A stretch of DNA of 6,623 bases, from assembly GCA_035507915.1 (NCBI GenBank), contig DATJNS010000465.1:1-6623 (forward strand). Reading direction: 5' to 3'. Below are positions 1-6,402 of this stretch, one piece after another (position 1 is the first letter of the stretch; each line of letters begins with the position of its first letter). This DNA is from JACQAI01 sp035507915. Its GTDB lineage: Bacteria; Pseudomonadota; Alphaproteobacteria; Elsterales; Elsteraceae. Both the position numbers and the translations under genes were made by a program. The notes beneath the pieces were generated by a model. The model searched no databases and had not been told where the DNA came from. It saw nothing but the letters and a program-made list of their open reading frames with translations.

Positions 1-635
1 TGCGCGACCTCGCGGCGGTCTCGCTGCTGTCGTTCCAGTCGATCGTCATGACGGCGACGCCGAGCCTGGAGGCGTCCGACGTGCCCTCCCTGGTGGCGCT
101 GGCCAAGCGCACGCCGGGCGGTCTCGCCTATGCGTCGCCCGGGGTCGGCACGATGACGCATCTCGCCGGCGAGCTGTTCGCGCGCGCCGCCGGGATCCAG
201 CTCACCCACGTGCCCTACAACGGCGGCGCGCCCGCCACGACCGACGTGATGTCCGGGCGCGTGCCCACCATGTTCGACATCTGGTACGGCGCGCGGCCGA
301 CCGTCGAGGCCGGCAGGCTGAAGGTGATCGGCGTGCTCGATCACGTGCGCATGGCCGAGCGGCCAGACATCATGACGTTCGCCGAGGTGTATCCCGGCCT
401 GGAGGTCAAGTCCTCGCTCGGCTTGATCATGCGCAGCACGACGCCGCGCCCGCTGATCGAGCAGGTCGCGGCAGCGGCCGGCGCGGCGGTGCACGCGCCC
501 GATTTCGCGCGACGGATGCGCGAGCTCGGGCTCGAGCCGGTCGGCTCGACGCCGGCGGAGTACGACGCCTTCATCCGGCGCGAGATACCGCGCTGGAAGG
601 AGATCATCGATGCCAAGGGCATCAAGGCCGACTAG
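1..635 (+). CDS. Bug/TctC-family periplasmic solute-binding protein, 5'-truncated by the window edge
   Basis: The frame is open from position 3 to the TAG at 633-635, giving 210 visible residues. Family members are usually about 320 residues, so roughly the first third (signal peptide and first lobe) lies outside the window. The ATG at 48 is internal, because the codons before it (RDLAAVSLLSFQS) already match the conserved 'DLxPVSLL' strand of the family. Other hallmarks are YASPGVGTMTHLAGELF, which is a ligand-pocket loop and helix, and HVPYNGGAPATTDVMSGRV, corresponding to the usual 'VPYKGxxPAxxDLxxGxV'. The end, EIPRWKEIIDAKGIKAD, is also typical. Known members bind carboxylates or other small organic acids in the periplasm, often for tripartite tricarboxylate (TctAB) transporters, though many are orphans. 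No TctA or TctB gene is visible here. The usual 'PdvPT' motif reads PDIMT, and the tryptophan that often follows it is replaced by serine, so the ligand cannot be predicted. It is convergent with the next gene. Confidence 0.9.
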   Translation, partial: RDLAAVSLLSFQSIVMTATPSLEASDVPSLVALAKRTPGGLAYASPGVGTMTHLAGELFARAAGIQLTHVPYNGGAPATTDVMSGRVPTMFDIWYGARPTVEAGRLKVIGVLDHVRMAERPDIMTFAEVYPGLEVKSSLGLIMRSTTPRPLIEQVAAAAGAAVHAPDFARRMRELGLEPVGSTPAEYDAFIRREIPRWKEIIDAKGIKAD

Positions 636-706
636 GTCGCGTACTCCTGAATCGGAGAGGCCGCGATGTCCGCTTCTCTAAAATGACGGCTGGGTGCGAT
701 GCCGCC
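636..706. other. Short convergent intergenic spacer
   Basis: This 71-bp gap lies between two convergent stop codons. A weak 7-bp stem (655-661 pairing with 672-678, one G-T wobble, 10-nt loop) is present. No T-run follows it on either strand, so it is not called as a terminator. Nothing else is recognisable. Confidence 0.5.
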
Positions 707-1060
707 TTATCGAAGCGCGCGCTCGCAGTTCGGCACGAACATATAGCCGGCGCCACGCATCGTGCGGATTACGCTCGGCAGGCTGGTGTCGCGATCGAGC
801 TTGCGTCGCAGATTGCTGATGTGGACGTCGATGCTGCGGTCGTGCAGATGCAGCGGCCGGCCGGCGACGACGGCGAGCTGGTCGCGCGTGACGACGCGCC
901 GCGGGTTGCGCGCCAGCAGGATTAGGATGCGGTACTCTACCTCCGTGAGATGCTCGAGAGCGCCGTCCTCGCTTCGCAACTGCATGCTGTCCGGCAGGAT
1001 CACCCAGCCGTCGAACCAGATCGGCGGCTCTTCCGGCGCCGGCGACCTCCCGTTGCCCAT
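707..1060 (-). CDS. Stand-alone OmpR/PhoB-type winged-helix DNA-binding protein
   Basis: This 117-residue protein consists almost entirely of the DNA-binding domain that normally forms the C-terminal half of OmpR-family response regulators. Visible elements are the N-terminal strands (WFDGWVILPDSMQL, about residues 15-28) and the LTEVEYRILILLARNPRRVVTRDQL segment (38-62). The recognition helix is DRSIDVHISNLRRKL (74-88) and the wing is IRTMRGAGYMFV (98-109). No receiver domain or phospho-acceptor aspartate is present, and none is encoded upstream, where the neighbour's promoter region lies. It is therefore a phosphorylation-independent or partner-dependent regulator by inference. The ATG at 1060 is preferred because GGGAG (1069-1073) sits 8 nt upstream. 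The longer in-frame start at 1162 would add 34 low-complexity residues and run through the palindrome at 1131-1148. The gene is divergent from the LuxR-type gene and may share a control region with it. Its targets are unknown. Confidence 0.85.
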   Translation of the reverse strand: MGNGRSPAPEEPPIWFDGWVILPDSMQLRSEDGALEHLTEVEYRILILLARNPRRVVTRDQLAVVAGRPLHLHDRSIDVHISNLRRKLDRDTSLPSVIRTMRGAGYMFVPNCERALR

Positions 1061-1068
1061 GACGCCCG

Positions 1069-1073
1069 CTCCC
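1069..1073 (-). promoter_or_regulatory. Ribosome binding site fixing the winged-helix gene start
   Basis: Read on the minus strand, GGGAG lies 8 nt before the ATG at 1060. It favours this start over the longer in-frame alternative at 1162. Confidence 0.5.
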
Positions 1074-1130
1074 GAGGGTTGCTTTGCGCACGAGTATGGC
1101 GCGGCGCCGCCGCGTGTATATTGATTGCGT

Positions 1131-1148
1131 TTCCCCCAAATGGGGGAA
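1131..1148. promoter_or_regulatory. Perfect 18-bp palindrome, candidate operator
   Basis: The sequence TTCCCCCAAATGGGGGAA is an exact inverted repeat with two 8-bp arms (TTCCCCCA and TGGGGGAA) around a 2-bp AA centre. It lies between two divergent regulator genes, 71 bp upstream of the winged-helix ATG and 93 bp upstream of the LuxR TTG start. Its symmetry and length suit a dimeric DNA-binding protein, and autoregulation by either neighbour is the simplest inference. It is not followed by a T-run, so it is unlikely to be a terminator. I did not see a second copy in the window. Confidence 0.6.
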
Positions 1149-1156
1149 GGCGACGG

Positions 1157-1174
1157 TCGCACATGAGGGTGCGA
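1157..1174. repeat. Short inverted repeat in the LuxR leader
   Basis: TCGCAC (1157-1162) is perfectly complementary to GTGCGA (1169-1174) across a 6-nt loop. It lies between the palindrome and the LuxR start. It could be half-sites of an operator or a small leader hairpin. In GC-rich DNA a 6-bp stem can also arise by chance. Confidence 0.35.
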
Positions 1175-1184
1175 TGGGCGCGCT

Positions 1185-1197
1185 GGGCGAAACGCCC
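1185..1197. repeat. GGGCG-AAA-CGCCC hairpin in the LuxR leader
   Basis: This is a perfect 5-bp GC-only stem with a 3-nt AAA loop, 44 bp upstream of the TTG start and 32 bp upstream of its ribosome binding site. It may form in the leader RNA. No regulatory role is shown by the sequence. Confidence 0.35.
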
Positions 1198-1229
1198 GGG
1201 TGGTCGCGCAACCGGAAGGTTCGGTTTGT

Positions 1230-1236
1230 AAGGGAG
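1230..1236 (+). promoter_or_regulatory. Ribosome binding site that decides the LuxR start
   Basis: AAGGGAG is followed after 5 nt by the in-frame TTG at 1242. The alternative GTG at 1200 has no comparable site, and its extra 14 residues do not look like the family's N-terminus. Confidence 0.65.
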
Positions 1237-1241
1237 CTTTC

Positions 1242-2366
1242 TTGGATCAGGGCATTCACCTGGCGTCGCTGGTCCACGACGCGGCGCTCGACGGGGAAGC
1301 CTGGCCCGGCGCGCTGAGCGCTATCGCCGAGGCCTGCGGCGCCGTCGGTGCGGCTTACCTTGTCTACGACAAGCGCGCGGAACGAATCGATCGGATCAGT
1401 CTCGCGGGCGCCAGCGTAGGGCTCGAGAGCGCCTATATCGCTCACTTTGCGCCGCTCGACCCCTTCCGCCCGATCCTCTCGGCGGCCAAGACCGATGGCG
1501 AGTGGGTCTGGCTGTCGGAGTGCCTGCCCGACGTCGTTGGACGCGGCGACCCGTGGTACGACGATTTCCTCGGGCGCGCGCGCATCGGCAACGTCCTGGG
1601 CACGCGGGTGCTCGACAGTCCGACCCACGTCGCCATCGTCGGGATCCACCGCGAGACCGGACACGCGCCGCGCATCGACCTCGATGCGGCCGCGCTCCAC
1701 GCGCTTACCGGGACGCTGTGCCGAGCCGCGGCGCTGGAGCAGGATTTGCGCGCGCTCGGCCAGGAACGCTCGATCGGTCTGCTGGCGCTCGACGGCATTC
1801 CAGCCGGCGTGATCGTGATCGACGGCGACGGGCGCGTGCGCTGGCTGAACCGCGCGGCCGAGGATCTGCTGCAGCAGGACGACGGTCTGATGTCGCGCGA
1901 CGGACGGCTGCAGGCGGCACGTCCGGCCGAGAGCGCCAAGCTCGCGCGGCTCATCGCGGGCGCGGTCGGCGGCGCCAAATCGCCGGCGTCGGCCGGCGGG
2001 ATGCTGGTGGCGCGCCGGCGCGGCCGGCCGTGGCTCAGTCTGTCCGTGACGCCGCTCGGCCCGCGAACCTCAGGGCTCGACGAGCCGTTGGCGCTGATCT
2101 TGGTGAGCGACCCTGCGGCGCGCGTGCTGTCGGAGGCGGCGCTGGCCGAGCTATTCGGGCTGTCGCCGGCGGAACGCCGGCTCGCCGCAGCATTGATGAG
2201 CGGCCAGACGCTGACGCAGTGCGCGGTCGGTTTCGGCGTCGAGATCTCGACTGTGCGGACGCAACTGCGCGCGATCCTGGAGAAGGTCGGCGTATCGCGC
2301 CAGACCGATCTGCTGCGGGTCCTCGCCGGCGTCCAGATCGCCAGTCGGACCGCCACCCCAGCATGA
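1242..2366 (+). CDS. LuxR-type transcriptional regulator with PAS-like segment
   Basis: From the TTG start the protein has 374 residues. The N-terminus (MDQGIHLASLVHDAALDGEA, then WPGALSAIAEACGA) is the helical opening usual in a group of proteobacterial LuxR-type regulators that lack an acyl-homoserine-lactone domain. A GAF/PAS-like sensor region follows. The segment at about 178-290 looks PAS-like (IPAGVIVIDGDGRVRWLNRAAEDLL). The C-terminal HTH spans about 305-362, with LSPAERRLAAALMSGQTLTQ, the recognition helix EISTVRTQLRAILEKVG, and VSRQTDLLRVL. The usual 'TVRTHL' reads TVRTQL. No receiver domain is present, so control is probably by a ligand bound to the N-terminal region; the ligand is unknown. 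The gene is divergent from the winged-helix gene and convergent with the acyl-CoA synthetase cluster, which is a plausible but unproven target. A start at GTG 1200 would give 388 residues and is less likely. Confidence 0.88.
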   Translation: MDQGIHLASLVHDAALDGEAWPGALSAIAEACGAVGAAYLVYDKRAERIDRISLAGASVGLESAYIAHFAPLDPFRPILSAAKTDGEWVWLSECLPDVVGRGDPWYDDFLGRARIGNVLGTRVLDSPTHVAIVGIHRETGHAPRIDLDAAALHALTGTLCRAAALEQDLRALGQERSIGLLALDGIPAGVIVIDGDGRVRWLNRAAEDLLQQDDGLMSRDGRLQAARPAESAKLARLIAGAVGGAKSPASAGGMLVARRRGRPWLSLSVTPLGPRTSGLDEPLALILVSDPAARVLSEAALAELFGLSPAERRLAAALMSGQTLTQCAVGFGVEISTVRTQLRAILEKVGVSRQTDLLRVLAGVQIASRTATPA

Positions 2367-2448
2367 CGCCGGGCGCTCTCGTCAGCTCGTGTCCCGTAGC
2401 GGACTTGATTAGCCGCGCCTCGATCGAGTAGACCCCAAGCGACCGTCC
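2367..2448. other. Convergent spacer without a recognisable terminator
   Basis: This 82-bp gap lies between the stop codons of the LuxR-type gene and the acyl-CoA synthetase. It holds only a short CTCGATCGAG palindrome (2419-2428). I see no GC stem followed by a T-run on either strand. Confidence 0.5.
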
Positions 2449-4002
2449 CTAACCGGCGTAGGTCTTGCGCAGCTCGCGCTTGAGCAGCTTGCCGGCGGTG
2501 TTGCGCGGCAGGGCGTCGGTGAAGATCACCTTCTTGGGAACCTTGAAGGGCGCCAGACTGCGGCGCGCGTGGGCGACCAGCTCGTCCTCGGTCGCCGTCA
2601 TGCCGGCGCGCACGACCACCACCGCGGTCACCGCCTCGATCCATTTCGGGTCGGGCAGCGCGATCACCGCGCACTCCGACACCGCCGGATGGGTGAACAG
2701 GACCTCCTCGACCTCGCGGCTCGCCACCACGACGCCGCCGGTGTTGATCACGTCCTTGATGCGGTCGACGACGTAGAGATAACCCGCCTCGTCGACATAG
2801 CCGACGTCGCCGGAGTGGAACCAGCCGCCGGCGAACGCCTCGGCGGTCTCGGCCGGCTTGTGCCAGTATTCGGCCAGAAGCTGCGGCGAACGGTGGACGA
2901 TTTCGCCCTGGGTGCCGGGCGGCACGTCGCGCATCTCCGCGTCGACCACGCGGGTCTCGACGTTGAGCACCGGACGGCCGCACGAGGCGGGCCTCGCATC
3001 GTGCTCCTCGGGGCGCAACACGGTGGCGAGCGGCGCGATCTCGGTTTGACCGTAGCAATTGAACGCGCGCACCTTGGGCAAACGCGCGCGCAGCTCCTGC
3101 AGCACCGGCACCGGCATGATCGACGCGCCATAGTAGAGATTGACCAGCGACGACAGGTCGCGCCGATCGAAGTCCGGGTGGCGCAGCAGGCTGATCCACA
3201 CGGTCGGCGGCGCGAAGAACGACGTGATGCGGTGCTGTTCGATCAGCGCCAGCACCGTCTCGGGCGCCGGCGCCTGGATCAGCACCGTGAAGGCGCCGAT
3301 CAGGAGCTGCGGCATCGTGAAGGCGTGCATCTGGGCGGTGTGATAGAGCGGCAGCGCCGCCAGCGCGCGGTCGTCGCGCCGGAACTCGAGGTCGTGGATG
3401 CAGCTCTGGTACTGCACGAGGATGGCGCGGTGCGTGAGAGCGGCACCCTTGGGCGCCGCGGTCGTGCCCGAGGTGTAGAGGATCTGCGCGATGTCGGCGT
3501 CGTCGAGCGGCGCGTCGAGCGCGACCGGGCCGTCGGCGCGCGCAGCCGCCAGCACATCGATCGCCCCGCCGCCCTCGAAGCGCCCGAACGCGTGTACCGT
3601 GCCGAGCGCGCACACCGGATCGAGATTGGCCTCGAGCGCCGCGTCGACGACCAGCGCGCTGGCGCCCGACTGCTCGACGATGTAGGCGAGCTCGCCGCCC
3701 GTCAGCGCGTAGTTGATCGGCACGTGAACCAGGCCGGCGCGCACCGTGCCGAGCCAGAGCAGCAGGTAGGCGTCGGAGTTGCGGCCATAGGCGGCGACGC
3801 GATCACCGCGCTTCAACCCCAGGTCGAGCAGGCGCCGCGCCACCTTGTCGGCGGCAGCGTCGAGCTCCCGATAGCGCCACAGCCGGTCGCCGTAGGCGAG
3901 CGCCGGCTGGTCGCCGCAGCGCACCGCGACGCGATGCAGCGCGTCGCCGATGGTGTTGCGCCGCGCGCGCTCCTGGTCGCGCGCGACGTTCGGCCGGGTC
4001 AC
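2449..4002 (-). CDS. AMP-forming acyl-CoA synthetase (fatty-acid-CoA-ligase type)
   Basis: This 517-residue cytoplasmic enzyme of the ANL superfamily should activate a carboxylic acid with ATP to an acyl-adenylate and then to its CoA thioester. Core motifs are all present: the phosphate loop YTSGTTAAPKG (176-186), NCYGQTE (315-321), GWFHSGD (393-399), and the hinge DRIKDVINTGG (413-423). The catalytic lysine is in PRNTAGKLLKR (499-509, Lys505). Length is normal for the family. After the hinge, the common 'GGENVxPxEVE' reads GGVVVASREVE, a variant that may reflect a subgroup. The start is a GTG at 4002 with no good ribosome binding site. It begins 15 nt after the TGA of the MmgE/PrpD gene in the same frame, and no other start codon lies in that gap, so translational coupling is likely. 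The acid cannot be read from sequence; medium/long-chain, branched or aromatic acids are all possible. Confidence 0.92.
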   Translation of the reverse strand: MTRPNVARDQERARRNTIGDALHRVAVRCGDQPALAYGDRLWRYRELDAAADKVARRLLDLGLKRGDRVAAYGRNSDAYLLLWLGTVRAGLVHVPINYALTGGELAYIVEQSGASALVVDAALEANLDPVCALGTVHAFGRFEGGGAIDVLAAARADGPVALDAPLDDADIAQILYTSGTTAAPKGAALTHRAILVQYQSCIHDLEFRRDDRALAALPLYHTAQMHAFTMPQLLIGAFTVLIQAPAPETVLALIEQHRITSFFAPPTVWISLLRHPDFDRRDLSSLVNLYYGASIMPVPVLQELRARLPKVRAFNCYGQTEIAPLATVLRPEEHDARPASCGRPVLNVETRVVDAEMRDVPPGTQGEIVHRSPQLLAEYWHKPAETAEAFAGGWFHSGDVGYVDEAGYLYVVDRIKDVINTGGVVVASREVEEVLFTHPAVSECAVIALPDPKWIEAVTAVVVVRAGMTATEDELVAHARRSLAPFKVPKKVIFTDALPRNTAGKLLKRELRKTYAG

Positions 4003-4017
4003 GTCAGGCGGGTCGCG

Positions 4018-5406
4018 TCAAGAAGCGGCGCGCCGGGGTGGCGGCGCCGAATGCATGCGGAGGTCGCGCGCGCTGGCGAGCTGCTCGAGGCCGTCGAGCG
4101 CCGCGAACAATGCCGCGCCGTCGGCGGCCGCGAGCTTGCCGGCCACGCAATCGTCGAACTTGGCGCGCAGCTCGGCGGCGCCCAGCGGTGCTTCGGTGCC
4201 GCCGCGCGCATAGCGCATCGGCGGACTCGTCAGGGTCTTGCCGCCGGCGAGCGTCACCGTCACCTGATCGAACGGCGAGAACGGCAGACCTTCCATCGTC
4301 TCCGCGATGGTCTCGCAATGCACCTTTTCGATCAGGCCTTGGACGTCGGGGCGGCGCACGAAATCGTCGGTCAGCTCGCCCAGGCCGGCGCGCCGCGCCG
4401 CCAGGCCCGAGGCGACCGCGAACTCGATGCTGAACTTGGCCTCGAGCCCCGTGGTCGGGCGATGGTTGCGCAGCATGCCGAGCGCCACCGCGCCGATCTT
4501 CACGTCGACCCGCTCGACCGCCTTCGGATCGATGTCGTGCTGCCGGGCGAGGTCGAGCACGCCGTCCATCACCCGGTGGGTGCAGTAGCACATCGGGTAC
4601 TGCTTGACGTTGAGCCCCTGCTCGGCGATGCGCCACACCTTGCCGAGATCGGCGGTGGTGCGCTCGAGATCGAGCGCGCCCTTGGGCGAGGTCGCGACCA
4701 GGTAGCCGCTCGGATGCTCGAGCGCGTCGGCCGCCGCCGTCATGCCGGCGGCCGCGAGCCGCGCCGCGACGACACCCGACTGCGCGGCGCGTCCGACCTG
4801 CATCGGCTTCATCATGGTGCCGAAATTGGCGACCACGCCGCTCGCCTCCGAGGCCGCGATGCCCAGCGCAGTGGTGGTGCGCTCGGCGTCGAGCTTGCGC
4901 AGCGCGGCGCACGACGCCGCCGCCGCGACCGCGCCGAACACGCAGGTGGGATGCCAGCCCTTGGTGTGCAGATGGTCGATCTGGCGCGACAGCAGCTCGG
5001 CCCAAACCTCGTAGCCCGCGACGTAGGCGGCGATCATGTCGCGGCCCGACGCGCCCAGCGCCTCCGCCTCGGCGAGGATCGCGGGCACGAGCACGGCGCT
5101 CGGGTGGCCGTCGAGCGCCACGTCGTCGTAGTCGAAGGCGTGGCCCGCGGCGCCGTTGACCAGCGCGGCGTCGAGCGCCGAGACCTGGTCGCCCGACGGG
5201 ATCAGGCGCGCCTCGCCCTGGTTGGCGCCCTTCGCGACCAGCACGTCGCGCGCGATCTCGACCACCGGCTCGCCGCTGCCGGCGATCATCACGGCGACGC
5301 AGTCGGTGAAGCCGAGCTTGGCGATCTTGACCGCCGCCGGCGGCAGCGTGTCGAAACGGATCCCGGCGACGAACTTGCCGAGCTCTTTGGTCAGCGGAAA
5401 TGCCAC
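4018..5406 (-). CDS. MmgE/PrpD-family protein
   Basis: With the GTG start at 5406 the protein has 462 residues, the usual family length. This family includes 2-methylcitrate dehydratase (PrpD) and cis-aconitate decarboxylase, cytoplasmic enzymes that act on tricarboxylic acids. Conserved family segments are NGAAGHAFDYDD with HPS (84-103), GWHPTCVFGA (150-159), MKPMQVGRAAQSG (199-211), KQYPMCYCTH (268-277) and KFSIEFAVA (324-332). The acidic cluster Asp92/94/95 and His101, His152, Lys200 and His277 appear to correspond to pocket residues known in the family. The longer frame to 5484 is rejected, because it would overlap the lyase gene. The GTG has a strong GGAGGAG site 6 nt upstream, and MAFPLTKELGKF is a normal N-terminus. 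It sits 25 bp after the lyase and 15 bp before the synthetase, so it belongs to their operon. Its substrate is not assigned; many members in such clusters are uncharacterised and are not true PrpD. Confidence 0.9.
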   Translation of the reverse strand: MAFPLTKELGKFVAGIRFDTLPPAAVKIAKLGFTDCVAVMIAGSGEPVVEIARDVLVAKGANQGEARLIPSGDQVSALDAALVNGAAGHAFDYDDVALDGHPSAVLVPAILAEAEALGASGRDMIAAYVAGYEVWAELLSRQIDHLHTKGWHPTCVFGAVAAAASCAALRKLDAERTTTALGIAASEASGVVANFGTMMKPMQVGRAAQSGVVAARLAAAGMTAAADALEHPSGYLVATSPKGALDLERTTADLGKVWRIAEQGLNVKQYPMCYCTHRVMDGVLDLARQHDIDPKAVERVDVKIGAVALGMLRNHRPTTGLEAKFSIEFAVASGLAARRAGLGELTDDFVRRPDVQGLIEKVHCETIAETMEGLPFSPFDQVTVTLAGGKTLTSPPMRYARGGTEAPLGAAELRAKFDDCVAGKLAAADGAALFAALDGLEQLASARDLRMHSAPPPRRAAS

Positions 5407-5412
5407 GGTCGT

Positions 5413-5419
5413 CTCCTCC
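5413..5419 (-). promoter_or_regulatory. Ribosome binding site deciding the MmgE/PrpD start
   Basis: On the minus strand GGAGGAG lies 6 nt before the GTG at 5406. It is the strongest site near this gene and rules in favour of the 462-residue product over the 488-residue frame. Confidence 0.75.
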
Positions 5420-5431
5420 GGTCGAAAAACG

Positions 5432-6355
5432 TCAGGCGGCACGCGCGAAGTTCTTGGGCAGGCCGGCCTTGGCCAGGTTGCCATACATCTGCAGAGCGGG
5501 CAGCGCCGTCTGCACGATCTTGCGCACGGCGATCAGCTTGTCGAGGTCGACCCCGGTCCTGAGGCCCATCGTCTCGAGCAGGAAGACGAGGTCCTCCATC
5601 ACGATGTTGCCGGTCGCGCCCGGCGCGTAGGGGCAGCCGCCGAAGCCGCCGAGCGAGGCGTCGAACGCGTGCACCCCGACCTCGACGGCGGCGTGCACGT
5701 TGGCGAGGCCGAGTCCCCTCGTGTCGTGGAAGTGCGCCGCGACCGGCAGCTTGCCGACCTCGGCGATCACCGCCTTGAAGACGCGCGCGACGGCGGCCGG
5801 GTTGCCGTAGCCGACCGTGTCGGCGACCACGATCTCGTCGGCGCCGGCGTCGACATACTCGGCGGCGAAACGGCGTACGCGCTCCTCGTCGACCTTGCCC
5901 TCGATCGTGCAGCCGAACGACGTGGCGAGACAGCCGACCACCATCGGTCGTTTCGGTCCCGCGCTGCGGCAGAGATCGACCACGCGCCGGAAATCCTCCA
6001 TCGACTGGGCGCAGGTGCGCCGGACGTTGGAGAGGTTGTGGCCCTCGCTCACCGACATGACGTAGTTGAGCTTGTGGACGCCGGTCGCGATGCCGCGCTC
6101 CGCGCCCTTCAGGTTCGGGATCAGCGCGGCGACGGTCAGGCCCTTGATGCCGAGCGCGTGCGCGACGATCTCGCCGGCGTCGGCGAGCTGGGGCAGCAGC
6201 TTGGGCGGCACGAACGACGTGACCTCGATCTCCGGCATGCCGGCGGCCGCCTCGGCGGTGCACCAGGCCTTCTTGGTCTCGGTCGGCATGATGTCCGGGA
6301 TGCTCTGCAGGCCGTCGCGCATGCCGACTTCTCGGACGATGACGTCGATGGTCAT
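5432..6355 (-). CDS. Hydroxymethylglutaryl-CoA lyase family protein
   Basis: This 307-residue TIM-barrel enzyme of the HMGL family normally splits (S)-3-hydroxy-3-methylglutaryl-CoA into acetyl-CoA and acetoacetate, the last step of leucine breakdown. Visible motifs are VREVGMRDGLQ (7-17, the Arg-Asp substrate and metal residues), EVTSFVPPK (44-52), VVADTVGYG (176-184) and AHFHDTRGLGLAN (207-219, with metal ligands His208 and His210). The signature loop GGFGGCPYAPGATGN (236-250) carries the catalytic Cys241. The ATG at 6355 is chosen because AGGAGGGAG lies 6 nt upstream. The frame remains open to 6544 only because it runs through an intergenic palindrome and into the hydratase tail. The segment SVSEGHNLSNVRRT (101-114) differs from the 'KNIN' region of classical HMG-CoA lyases, so a related substrate such as citramalyl-CoA is possible. 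No methylcrotonyl-CoA carboxylase genes are visible. It is the first gene of the tight three-gene block. Confidence 0.92.
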   Translation of the reverse strand: MTIDVIVREVGMRDGLQSIPDIMPTETKKAWCTAEAAAGMPEIEVTSFVPPKLLPQLADAGEIVAHALGIKGLTVAALIPNLKGAERGIATGVHKLNYVMSVSEGHNLSNVRRTCAQSMEDFRRVVDLCRSAGPKRPMVVGCLATSFGCTIEGKVDEERVRRFAAEYVDAGADEIVVADTVGYGNPAAVARVFKAVIAEVGKLPVAAHFHDTRGLGLANVHAAVEVGVHAFDASLGGFGGCPYAPGATGNIVMEDLVFLLETMGLRTGVDLDKLIAVRKIVQTALPALQMYGNLAKAGLPKNFARAA

Positions 6356-6361
6356 GGCTTT

Positions 6362-6370
6362 CTCCCTCCT
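6362..6370 (-). promoter_or_regulatory. Strong ribosome binding site of the lyase gene
   Basis: On the minus strand AGGAGGGAG precedes the ATG at 6355 by 6 nt. It fixes the start and excludes the 63-residue extension. Confidence 0.8.
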
Positions 6371-6402
6371 GAGCCGGCGCGTGCCAGGCAAACCAACCAA
6401 CC

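Larger units (their letters stand above)
1061..1241. promoter_or_regulatory. Divergent regulator control region
   Basis: This 181-bp region separates two divergently transcribed regulator genes. It contains a small AT-rich island (1115-1127) inside otherwise GC-rich DNA. On the minus strand the island reads TATACA (1120-1115), and on the plus strand TATATT (1117-1122); either could be a -10 element. I could not find a convincing -35 at standard spacing for either strand, so no promoter is assigned. The perfect palindrome at 1131-1148 lies directly beside the island, where a bound protein could act on both genes. Two further short inverted repeats follow at 1157-1174 and 1185-1197. Confidence 0.45.

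Noticed and set aside
655..678. Possible terminator between the convergent first two genes
   Set aside because: The 7-bp stem includes a wobble pair and has a 10-nt loop, and no T-run follows on either strand.
1..2366. Reading the Bug/TctC protein and the two regulators as one uptake operon
   Set aside because: The genes point in alternating directions (plus, minus, plus), so they cannot share one transcript. Any functional link is only by proximity.
1442..3613. 723-codon open frame on the minus strand
   Set aside because: It overlaps the LuxR-type gene antisense and the synthetase in another frame. It is Arg-rich and low in complexity, so it is a GC artefact.
2569..5562. 997-codon open frame on the plus strand, opposite the synthetase and MmgE/PrpD genes
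   Set aside because: It lies antisense to two well-supported enzymes and has a very Arg/His/Gly/Ala-rich composition with no domain. High third-position GC commonly opens such frames.
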